This document shows, piece after piece, positions 23,046 through 30,412 of a stretch of 62,803 nucleotides of DNA. How positions within the stretch are numbered: position 1 is the stretch's first letter; the number at the start of each line of letters is the position of its first letter. This DNA comes from a virus. The notes below the pieces were generated by a model. It did no database searches. It saw nothing but the letters and a program-made list of their open reading frames with translations, and was not told the origin of the DNA. The DNA lies in the IMG/VR virus record IMGVR_UViG_3300030106_006483, positions 1-62,803 of that record. One strand, given 5' to 3'. The translations under genes were made by a program, and so were the position numbers.

Positions 23046-23300
23046 ATGAAAAAATTCCTAGTACAGATATGGGCTTACGATTATCACGCTAAATTTGAAG
23101 TTTTAGCGGAAGATAGCGTTGATTCTATTGAACAATCAATCCTTGACAAAATAGGAGAAAAGACTATAAAATGGGAATACATGGGGGAGAATGTTTATTC
23201 TACCCAAGTTAACAGAATAACTTATGAGGAAGTTATCTATGATACAAGACCTATACAAACACAAAAGGTCCTTGGAGTTGAGGTGGCAACTAGAGTATGA
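23046..23300 (+). CDS. Hypothetical protein
   Basis: An 84-residue protein (MKKFLVQIWAYDYHAKFEVL) with alternating hydrophobic residues suggesting a small beta/alpha fold. ATG 23046 is chosen; a GTG six bases upstream is less likely. It overlaps the next small gene. No family recognised. Confidence 0.6.
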   Translation: MKKFLVQIWAYDYHAKFEVLAEDSVDSIEQSILDKIGEKTIKWEYMGENVYSTQVNRITYEEVIYDTRPIQTQKVLGVEVATRV

Positions 23301-23448
23301 ACAGTTTGGTAAATATACTCTGGATATGGTCAGAATTGATGACAAAATTAAAGAAGTCATCACTGAGATCAAACTCGAAGAAAATAAGATTGCTGATAGA
23401 CAAAATGCAATCGAACAGGCTGCTGCCCAAGTTTCTGTGGCTACTTAA
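23239..23448 (+). CDS. Small coiled-coil protein
   Basis: A 69-residue helical protein (MIQDLYKHKRSLELRWQLEY, then DDKIKEVITEIKLEENKIAD). GAGGA seven bases before ATG 23239 supports this start over the ATG at 23224. Function unknown. Confidence 0.6.
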   Translation: MIQDLYKHKRSLELRWQLEYEQFGKYTLDMVRIDDKIKEVITEIKLEENKIADRQNAIEQAAAQVSVAT

Positions 23449-23544
23449 ATAAACGCCACATCGCTGAAATCGTACATTTCCTGTAGGATCTCTTGCACTC
23501 TACTCAAATCTAATATATAAATTACTCACTATACATTTTAAAAC

Positions 23545-23587
23545 GATATATAGACGCGTATAGTCGACGGCCTAGAGACTATATATC
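23545..23587. other. Inverted repeat in 160-bp gap
   Basis: GATATATAG (23545-23553) and CTATATATC (23579-23587) enclose a GC-richer loop (ACGCGTATAGTCGACGG). The rest of 23449-23608 shows no gene; it ends with CTAGGAGG before the next ATG. It may be a 5' leader structure or regulatory site. Confidence 0.45.
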
Positions 23588-23608
23588 AGAAACTAGGAGG
23601 ATAAAATT

Positions 23609-24616
23609 ATGGCAAGAACAAACTTTTCTGGACCTATCAATGAAGGTAATGTCCAGCAAAACAATCAAAGTAACACGACAACTTACAAACCAGGGTTAAC
23701 AAGAAACGTAGGGTTTGTAGTAGCAGGTCAATCTTTTTGGCTTGATCACAATGCGTTTACTTTAACAGCAGCAGGCGTTGCTAACGTAGCAGCGGCAGCA
23801 CAACCAACAGATGGTAATATGGTTTTAACTGGTGATGCAGCTACAATCGGAACTACTATTATGCCGTCAATTAACGGTTATGGTGGAGCAGCACAAGTTA
23901 CTATAACTTCTGCAGCAGACGATAGTGGAAACGAAATGGTGTTAACAGGAACTGATATTTACGGTTTACCGCAAACAGAAACTGTTCAACCTATGGCTAA
24001 TGCTGGAGTAGTACAATCTACTAAAACTTTTGCATCTATTTCAAGTGCACAAGTTAACTTAACATCTAGTGGAGCGGCTCAACAACCAGCAGGTAACGTT
24101 TCAATTGGTGTTTTAGCAACAGATAAAATGACGGTGCTTTGTCAATCAACTTACAATGGTTTTCCAGGAGTTGGTTTTGGTACTGCAGGTTATCAACCAA
24201 GTGGAACTTATGGGGAAACTGTCCAAAGTAACTTAGCAAATAATATTGTAATTCCAAAAAATTCAAGAATTATGAATATTTCGTTAATCACTGTTGAAGA
24301 CCCAGGTCAAACAGCAGCGTTTGAATTTGGAGCTAACATCGGTCAATCAAGCACTACTGATACACACGACCTAAACTACTTTACAACTACATCAGCTAGT
24401 TTAAGAGCAGTTGGTCAGTATAATTTAGGTGGAGCTGGTGGAGCTGGTGGTTTAGTTCCTGATCATGCTAATTGTTACAACACTTCATATGGAGACACTA
24501 ATCCATTTGCAGCTGATAAATTAGTAACAGTTACATGTGACTTTGGTGCAGCTATCACTGCAGGTGAGTGGATGATTAATTTCACTTACTTACAAGGTGT
24601 TAACGGTACTAACTAA
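23609..24616 (+). CDS. Virion structural protein, unknown
   Basis: A 335-residue Gly/Ala/Thr/Asn-rich, beta-rich protein with no charged core (MARTNFSGPINEGNVQQNNQ). A strong GGAGG ribosome-binding site and its own terminator suggest it is abundant, perhaps a head decoration or tail fibre protein. No exact family known. Confidence 0.68.
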   Translation: MARTNFSGPINEGNVQQNNQSNTTTYKPGLTRNVGFVVAGQSFWLDHNAFTLTAAGVANVAAAAQPTDGNMVLTGDAATIGTTIMPSINGYGGAAQVTITSAADDSGNEMVLTGTDIYGLPQTETVQPMANAGVVQSTKTFASISSAQVNLTSSGAAQQPAGNVSIGVLATDKMTVLCQSTYNGFPGVGFGTAGYQPSGTYGETVQSNLANNIVIPKNSRIMNISLITVEDPGQTAAFEFGANIGQSSTTDTHDLNYFTTTSASLRAVGQYNLGGAGGAGGLVPDHANCYNTSYGDTNPFAADKLVTVTCDFGAAITAGEWMINFTYLQGVNGTN

Positions 24617-24625
24617 TAATTAATT

Positions 24626-24651
24626 AAAGTGCTCCTTCGGGAGCACTTTTT
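24626..24651 (+). terminator. Rho-independent terminator
   Basis: Perfect 10-bp stem AAAGTGCTCC/GGAGCACTTT capped by a UUCG tetraloop and followed by TT, just before AAGGAG of the next gene. Confidence 0.88.
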
Positions 24652-24666
24652 AAGGAGAAAAAAATT

Positions 24667-25275
24667 ATGAGTAATGTAACAGCGATAAAGTCACTTTATA
24701 TGGCACCTTTAAGTGCTAGTACAAATAATGTTGTAAATAATGAAACTTCTGCAGGTACTGCCGATCTTACGTTAGAATCCACAGCAGCTGGATTTGCTGA
24801 ATGGGGTAATGTAGCAGCTACATTAAAATTTACATCTGGTAGTGCTACAACTAATGCTATTGTTTTTACAATTGTAGGAACAGATAAAGATGGAAAAGCT
24901 GTGACTCACGAACACACTGGTCCAGGAGGAAGTTCTAATAATGACACAAGTATTACTTTTACTTCAGTCACAAGTATTTCAAAACCTTCAACAGCTACAA
25001 GTTTATCTATAGGTACAAACGCTTCTGGCGCAGGACCTATTTTTGCTGGTAGAACAAGATTAAGAGGAATGCACGTTCATGCTGGTGCAGGCGCAGTAGG
25101 TTTAATTGTGAGAGACGCATCCACTACAGGAACAATCGGTTTGCATATGGGAATTCCGGCAGGAGCTACAATTCAAACAGATCCTTATATTCCAGATAAT
25201 GGAATATTATTTCCAAATGGTGCATATACTGATGTCACAGGATTAGGTTCGGCTACATTCTTCTATGATGGATAG
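24667..25275 (+). CDS. Virion structural protein, unknown
   Basis: A 202-residue Ser/Thr/Gly-rich beta protein (MSNVTAIKSLYMAPLSASTN) similar in style to its upstream neighbour and probably exposed on the particle. AAGGAG precedes it. Confidence 0.66.
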   Translation: MSNVTAIKSLYMAPLSASTNNVVNNETSAGTADLTLESTAAGFAEWGNVAATLKFTSGSATTNAIVFTIVGTDKDGKAVTHEHTGPGGSSNNDTSITFTSVTSISKPSTATSLSIGTNASGAGPIFAGRTRLRGMHVHAGAGAVGLIVRDASTTGTIGLHMGIPAGATIQTDPYIPDNGILFPNGAYTDVTGLGSATFFYDG

Positions 25276-25283
25276 GAGGGTAG

Positions 25284-26039
25284 ATGGCAAACACTACTTC
25301 AGGTACTACAACATTTGATAAAAACCTTTTCATTGATGATATTATAGAAGAGGCTTATGAAAGATGTGGACTTAGAGGAGTTGCTGGTTACCAGCTTAAA
25401 ACTGCTCGAAGATCATTAAATATTCTTTTTCAAGAATGGGCTAATAGAGGAATACACCTTTGGCAAATTGCTGATGGTTACTGTACACTAGTGGCCGATA
25501 CAAATGAATATATTGCCTATCGTTCTAGTGGCGATGGAACATCTACATTATTAGATAATGCAGGTGCGCAATTATTTAGTGTAGACGATATTTTTGAAGC
25601 TTCATACAGAAATAATGCTGGGACTACTAGTCAATCAGATAGTCCATTAACAAAAATTTCAAGATCAACTTATTCTTCTTTATCTAATAAATTAGCTACA
25701 GGACAACCCTCACAATATTGGGTTCAAAGATTTATTGATAGAGTTACAATTACTTTATACACTACTCCAAGTTCAAGTCAGGCTGGAGATAGAGTTTTCT
25801 TTTACTACATGAAAAGAATTGATGATGTTGGGGATTATACAAATGCAACTGATGTTCCCTATTATTATGTTCCATGTATGTGCGCAGGCTTAGCTTATTA
25901 TTTAAGTTTAAAATATGCTCCTGATAGAACACAAAATTTAAAATTACTTTACGAAGATGAATTATTAAGAGCGGAGGCAGCGGATGGTTCGGAAGCAAGT
26001 ACTTACATTACACCGAAAACGTACTATCCTAGTATTTAA
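25284..26039 (+). CDS. P22 gp4-like tail accessory factor
   Basis: The 251-residue protein has ERCGLRGVAGYQLKTARRSL followed by NILFQEWANRGIHLWQ, the recognisable start of gp4-like head-completion/tail accessory proteins. These bind below the portal in P22-type tails. DRVFFYYMKRIDDVGDYTNA and YYYVPCMCAGLAYYLSLKYA also match. It supports a short-tailed, P22-like particle. Confidence 0.78.
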   Translation: MANTTSGTTTFDKNLFIDDIIEEAYERCGLRGVAGYQLKTARRSLNILFQEWANRGIHLWQIADGYCTLVADTNEYIAYRSSGDGTSTLLDNAGAQLFSVDDIFEASYRNNAGTTSQSDSPLTKISRSTYSSLSNKLATGQPSQYWVQRFIDRVTITLYTTPSSSQAGDRVFFYYMKRIDDVGDYTNATDVPYYYVPCMCAGLAYYLSLKYAPDRTQNLKLLYEDELLRAEAADGSEASTYITPKTYYPSI

Positions 26040-26041
26040 TT

Positions 26042-26884
26042 ATGGCTCGTTTTGCAAAAGGGAAATATGCTTTAGCAGTTTCTGATATTAGTGGACAATC
26101 ATTTCCATGGAATGAGATGGTTACACAATGGAATGGTTTATTTGTACACTATTCTGAATTTGAATCTAAACAACCTCAATTAGACCCTAAACCAAGTGCT
26201 GCAGATCCAACAGCTTTACCTACAACAAGACCACAACAACCCCCTTCAGAGGCTTTAAGGTTTTTAAGTTTTAATCCTATTACAACTTTTGCAGCGGGAA
26301 GCCCTATAGTAAATGTTTTTGAGGAAAATCATGGAAGAAATCATGCGAGTTATGTTAGATTTAGAGGACCACCAGGAGTAGCTGGAGCATTTAATAATAT
26401 AGCTACTATTGATGGAATCACGGGAGCTCAGATTTGTGATGCTTCAGGACATAAACTTATTCCTGGAATATGGACAAGTACTACAACTACCCTTGTTGGA
26501 ACGATTAATGCTACTCAAACCACTGGAATAACTTTAACAAGTTCTACAGGATTTGAAGTGGAGAGTCCTCGTACTCCTGGAAGCGTGAATTTTTTTTCAG
26601 ATGGAACACCTATCAATGCAGTAATTATTGCAGCAGAATTAATTGCTTATACTGGCATTACTAATAACGTATTAGATGGCGTAGTAAGAGGATCTTTTTC
26701 TTCTACTGCTACAGCACATACTGCGGGCGATGCCATTAGATGTCTTCCAGATCCATTAAATAATTATAGAGTGGATACTTCAGATCAAGGTGGTACAGAT
26801 ACAGCAACCACTGGACAAATCGGTGGAGGAGGATATAATACATCCTCAGGACCAGTAACATTAAAAACGATAGGACCACAATAA
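26042..26884 (+). CDS. Conserved virion protein
   Basis: A 280-residue protein beginning MARFAKGKYALAVSDISGQS, a start I recall from marine phage tail-region proteins. It has a Pro-rich segment (about 45-75) and a Thr-rich beta repeat part (about 140-230). Placed between two head-tail connection genes, so likely a tail or connector component. Confidence 0.7.
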   Translation: MARFAKGKYALAVSDISGQSFPWNEMVTQWNGLFVHYSEFESKQPQLDPKPSAADPTALPTTRPQQPPSEALRFLSFNPITTFAAGSPIVNVFEENHGRNHASYVRFRGPPGVAGAFNNIATIDGITGAQICDASGHKLIPGIWTSTTTTLVGTINATQTTGITLTSSTGFEVESPRTPGSVNFFSDGTPINAVIIAAELIAYTGITNNVLDGVVRGSFSSTATAHTAGDAIRCLPDPLNNYRVDTSDQGGTDTATTGQIGGGGYNTSSGPVTLKTIGPQ

Positions 26885-26885
26885 T

Positions 26886-27632
26886 ATGGCATTTGTAGAC
26901 GATGGATTCACATACGCAACTTTAACAACAGCAATTCAAAATTACTGTGAAGTAGATACTTCTGTATTTACCGCTGCTATTACAGATGAATTTATTGGAA
27001 ATGCAAGTTTAAGATGTTTAAGAGATTTAAATATAGATGCGTATAGAGCTTCACAAGTAGGGTCTCTTGTAATTGGACAACAATATATTAATGCTCCTGC
27101 AGGATGCTTATTTGTAAGATCTATTCAAATAACAGAAGATGATACGACTCCTGATACTACTAAGTACTTAGAAAAAAGAGATGTTACTTTTATAAATGAG
27201 TATAATAAATTTGCAGATCAAGGAAGCGGCGTTACTACAGGTAGAGATATACCTAAATATTATGCAATGTTTGGAGGAACTACGACTATGACCGGGGTTA
27301 CAGATAGTTCTTCAGGGACAATTATGTTTGCTCCATGCCCAGATAAAACATACAGTTTTCAAGTGAATTTTTCAAAAAGACCTCCAGGTCTTACAGGAAG
27401 TAATACAACTACTTATTTAAGTATGAATTTTCCAAATGGACTCTTATATGCCTGTTTGGTAGAGGCTTTTGGATATTTAAAAGGCCCTATGGACATGTTG
27501 ACATATTATGAACAAAGATATAATAATGAGATTGAAAAGTTCGCAATGGAACAAATAGGTCGAAGAAGAAGAGACGATTATGATGATGGAACACTTAGAT
27601 TATATATTGACTCGCCTTCACCTTCAAAGTAA
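26886..27632 (+). CDS. Head-tail adaptor-like protein
   Basis: The 248-residue protein has LTTAIQNYCEVDTSVFTAAI at its start, LVEAFGYLKGPMDMLTYYEQ and a basic end (QIGRRRRDDYDDGTLR). This matches the adaptor/connector proteins found after gp4-like genes in marine podophages. Exact position in the tail is inferred. Confidence 0.7.
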   Translation: MAFVDDGFTYATLTTAIQNYCEVDTSVFTAAITDEFIGNASLRCLRDLNIDAYRASQVGSLVIGQQYINAPAGCLFVRSIQITEDDTTPDTTKYLEKRDVTFINEYNKFADQGSGVTTGRDIPKYYAMFGGTTTMTGVTDSSSGTIMFAPCPDKTYSFQVNFSKRPPGLTGSNTTTYLSMNFPNGLLYACLVEAFGYLKGPMDMLTYYEQRYNNEIEKFAMEQIGRRRRDDYDDGTLRLYIDSPSPSK

Positions 27633-27654
27633 AAGGGATTAGGAGAAAAAAATT

Positions 27655-28176
27655 ATGGCTATAACTTCAGCAGTATGTAATACTTTCAAAGCAGAATTAA
27701 TGAAAGGTGGACATAACTTTAATACATCAGTTCAAACACCAGCTGGACATGCATTTAAATTAGCTTTGTATTCATCAGCCTCGGCAAACTTAGATGGTAC
27801 AACAAGTCAATGGACAGTAGCGTCTGATCCAACAGCAGATCCAACAAATACATATGAAGTAACAACAACTTCATCTGGTTATGCTTCTGGCGGAAAAGCT
27901 TTAACTAACCTTGGTGTAACTGGAACTTCTTCAACAACAACAAGTTATACAGATTTTGCAGACCTATCTACAGCAAACGGTACATCTTGGACTTCAGCAA
28001 CTTTTACAACACATGGTTGTTTAATTTATAATACAAATGTAACGAGTGGATTTACAACTAACAGATCAGTATGTGTTGTTTCATTTGGCGGAGCTAAAAC
28101 AGTTTCTAATGGAACTTTTTCTATTGAGTTTCCAACAGCAAGTACATCAGCAGCGATTCTGAGAATAACATCATAA
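27655..28176 (+). CDS. Virion/tail structural protein
   Basis: A 173-residue Thr/Ser/Gly-rich protein (MAITSAVCNTFKAELMKGGH; then FKLALYSSASANL). Similar proteins are frequent in phage tail-fibre regions and are probably surface-exposed beta proteins. AGGAG precedes the ATG. Confidence 0.68.
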   Translation: MAITSAVCNTFKAELMKGGHNFNTSVQTPAGHAFKLALYSSASANLDGTTSQWTVASDPTADPTNTYEVTTTSSGYASGGKALTNLGVTGTSSTTTSYTDFADLSTANGTSWTSATFTTHGCLIYNTNVTSGFTTNRSVCVVSFGGAKTVSNGTFSIEFPTASTSAAILRITS

Positions 28177-28191
28177 GGAGTTAAGTCCTTA
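28174..28191 (+). promoter_or_regulatory. Hairpin hiding the ribosome-binding site
   Basis: TAAGGA (28174-28179) can pair with TCCTTA (28186-28191) around GTTAAG. The stem holds both the previous stop codon and the next gene's AAGGAG, and reaches its ATG. A ribosome ending the upstream gene would open it. Confidence 0.5.
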
Positions 28192-29390
28192 TGGCTGATT
28201 CTACAATCACAGTCACAGTCGGCACAGGTACACAGTATCTTGTAGGCGGTTCAGGTAATGTATTTAAATTTGATGGTGCACAACCTTCAAGTTTTACTTT
28301 TCCTTGGGTTGAAACAGCCACTGTAAGATTAGATCAATCAGCTGCTTCAAACGATAATCATCCTTTAATTTTTACTACTTCTAATAGTACCGACACGGTT
28401 ACGATGAGAAGTGGAATTATTTCATCTAATGTAACTTATTATTTAGATGGATCATCTAATCAATCCGATTACACTAATACAACTACTTTTAACGCAGCCA
28501 CAACAAGATATATAGAAATTGCTCCGGCAACATCCAGTGATTTTTATTTTGCATGTTGGGTACATGGAATTTCTATGGGAGGAATTGTAGATATTACAGG
28601 TAATACTTGGGGTGCACTTACATGGGGAGAAAATGAATGGAATGATCAAGGTGATGAAACTGTAACTTTAACTGGTCAAGCTATGACTGTAGTTGCAAAT
28701 ACAGCTGGAGTTGTTGCTACACAATTCCCTGGTTGGGGTACTTTAGACTGGGGTGAAAACGGTTGGGGTAGTGTTAATGAAGCTAAAGAAGTTTTACCGG
28801 GTCAAGCGGCAAGTATGTCGGTAGGCACATTAACTCCAGTTATAGGAGAAGTATTAACTGGTTTCCAAATTCAAACAGTAGTGGGCACTCCTACAACTAG
28901 TTTTGATTTTGCACTTTCCATAACAGGTCAAGAAATGAGTGTAGCTCAAGGTGTTCTAGGTATTAACTCTGATGAAGATACAGAAGTAGGAATGCCTAGT
29001 AATTTAAACACTATGTCTGTAGGTGCTTTAACTGTTAATCAAAATTCAGATGTAAATGTAGGACTTTCTGGTTTTTCAATGTCTACAGACGTTGGAAATT
29101 TAATAGAAGCAACACAGGTAAAAGTTACCCTTACTGGTCAAGCTATGACAGGAGCTGTAGGTTCTATTAGTCCAGACGATATGGCTGTAGGAGCTGTTTC
29201 TCCAGGTGCTATGACAACTACTGTTAATCCTGCTGTAACTGTTCCCAATTATGACACTCGGGTATCATTGACTGGATTTGAAATAACTGTTAATATAGGA
29301 ACGCAGTTTGGTATTTTACACTATGGAGATGTTGACACGGGAACCAATACATCATATACAGATGTAGATACAACGCAAGCAGCGGCTTAA
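28191..29390 (+). CDS. Fibre-like repeat protein with cupredoxin-like domain
   Basis: The 399-residue protein has an N-terminal domain (about 1-137) with the ligand pattern of blue-copper proteins: His57 in SNDNHPLIF, then Cys122-x2-His125-x3-Met129 in YFACWVHGISMGGIVDI. Two WG phrases follow (WGALTWGENEW at 140-150; WGTLDWGENGW), then about six short beta repeats with TGQAM(S/T)V-like text. This suggests a metal-binding head on a fibre-like repeat shaft. Whether copper is really bound is untested. It lies among tail/fibre genes. Confidence 0.65.
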   Translation: MADSTITVTVGTGTQYLVGGSGNVFKFDGAQPSSFTFPWVETATVRLDQSAASNDNHPLIFTTSNSTDTVTMRSGIISSNVTYYLDGSSNQSDYTNTTTFNAATTRYIEIAPATSSDFYFACWVHGISMGGIVDITGNTWGALTWGENEWNDQGDETVTLTGQAMTVVANTAGVVATQFPGWGTLDWGENGWGSVNEAKEVLPGQAASMSVGTLTPVIGEVLTGFQIQTVVGTPTTSFDFALSITGQEMSVAQGVLGINSDEDTEVGMPSNLNTMSVGALTVNQNSDVNVGLSGFSMSTDVGNLIEATQVKVTLTGQAMTGAVGSISPDDMAVGAVSPGAMTTTVNPAVTVPNYDTRVSLTGFEITVNIGTQFGILHYGDVDTGTNTSYTDVDTTQAAA

Positions 29391-29400
29391 GGAGAAAACT

Positions 29401-29985
29401 ATGGCATCGACATATAATAGTCTAGGTATTCAATTAATGGCAACCGGAGAAAATGCCGGTACATGGGGTACTAATACAAATAATAATTTAAATTTCATCA
29501 TGAATACCCTTGGGTATATTGATGTTGCATTAACGGCTGATAGAACTTTAACAATTCCAGATGGATCTACAGGAACTTATGATGGTAGAGCTATGTGGAT
29601 TAATTTATCGGGAACTACCGGTGGGTCTAGAGTTTTAGATATAGCAGCACAAGCAGGAGATCCTGCAGCAAATATTGAAAAACCTTTTATCATAGTCGAT
29701 AATACAACAAGAAGTGCACCAGCTAATACAATTACATTTAAAGTAACAGGTCAAACAGGAATTTTAATACCTACTGGGGGAACAGTTTTATGTTTTCACA
29801 ATGGAACAGATATTATTTCTTCTGGTTTCCCTAGCACTACAGGTACTCAACCTACTTATACCTTACCATCAGCAGATGGGACAGCGAATCAGGCTTTAGT
29901 TACTAATGGTTCAGGGGTAGTTAGCTTTGGAGACGCAGGAATATCAACAGGAAAAGCTATTGCAATGGCAATGATTTTCGGTTAA
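29401..29985 (+). CDS. Tail fibre-like protein
   Basis: A 194-residue protein whose text NSLGIQLMATGENAGTWGTN and PSADGTANQALVTNGSGVVS matches phage tail fibre repeats of the marine type. It lacks an obvious receptor-binding tip, so it may be a base or connecting piece. AAGGAG precedes the ATG. Confidence 0.68.
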   Translation: MASTYNSLGIQLMATGENAGTWGTNTNNNLNFIMNTLGYIDVALTADRTLTIPDGSTGTYDGRAMWINLSGTTGGSRVLDIAAQAGDPAANIEKPFIIVDNTTRSAPANTITFKVTGQTGILIPTGGTVLCFHNGTDIISSGFPSTTGTQPTYTLPSADGTANQALVTNGSGVVSFGDAGISTGKAIAMAMIFG

Positions 29986-30006
29986 AAAACAAAAGGAAAT
30001 TAAATT

Positions 30007-30399
30007 ATGGCAAACCCAAATATAGTAGCAGTAGCAAGTATTTACGGTGAATCGCAAGGATTCAATTTAAGTAATACAACAACTACAACTTTGATCGCAG
30101 CAGTGAGTTCAGGCAAATTAATGAAAGTTAACAGAATTACAGTCGCTAATGTTGATGGAACAAATGCAGCTGATGTAGATGTTTCAATTGTTAAAGCAGG
30201 ATTTACTTCTGCAGCTAATGGTGCTTCCATTGGTACGTCAACATCATTTTTGGCAAAAACAATTTCAGTCCCAGCAGATGCGTCTTTGGTTTTATTAGAC
30301 ACACCAATTTATTTACAAGAGGGTGACGTACTTAGAGGTGGAGCAAGTGCTGCGAGTGATTTAGATTTATTCATATCGTACGACGTCATTGCGGTCTAG
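30007..30399 (+). CDS. Small virion protein
   Basis: A 130-residue beta-rich protein (MANPNIVAVASIYGESQGFN; KLMKVNRITVANVDGTNAAD). A similar layout is seen again at 40349-40693. Such proteins often decorate fibres or heads in marine phages. Function inferred only from position. Confidence 0.62.
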   Translation: MANPNIVAVASIYGESQGFNLSNTTTTTLIAAVSSGKLMKVNRITVANVDGTNAADVDVSIVKAGFTSAANGASIGTSTSFLAKTISVPADASLVLLDTPIYLQEGDVLRGGASAASDLDLFISYDVIAV

Positions 30400-30412
30400 G
30401 AGGTAATTAGCT

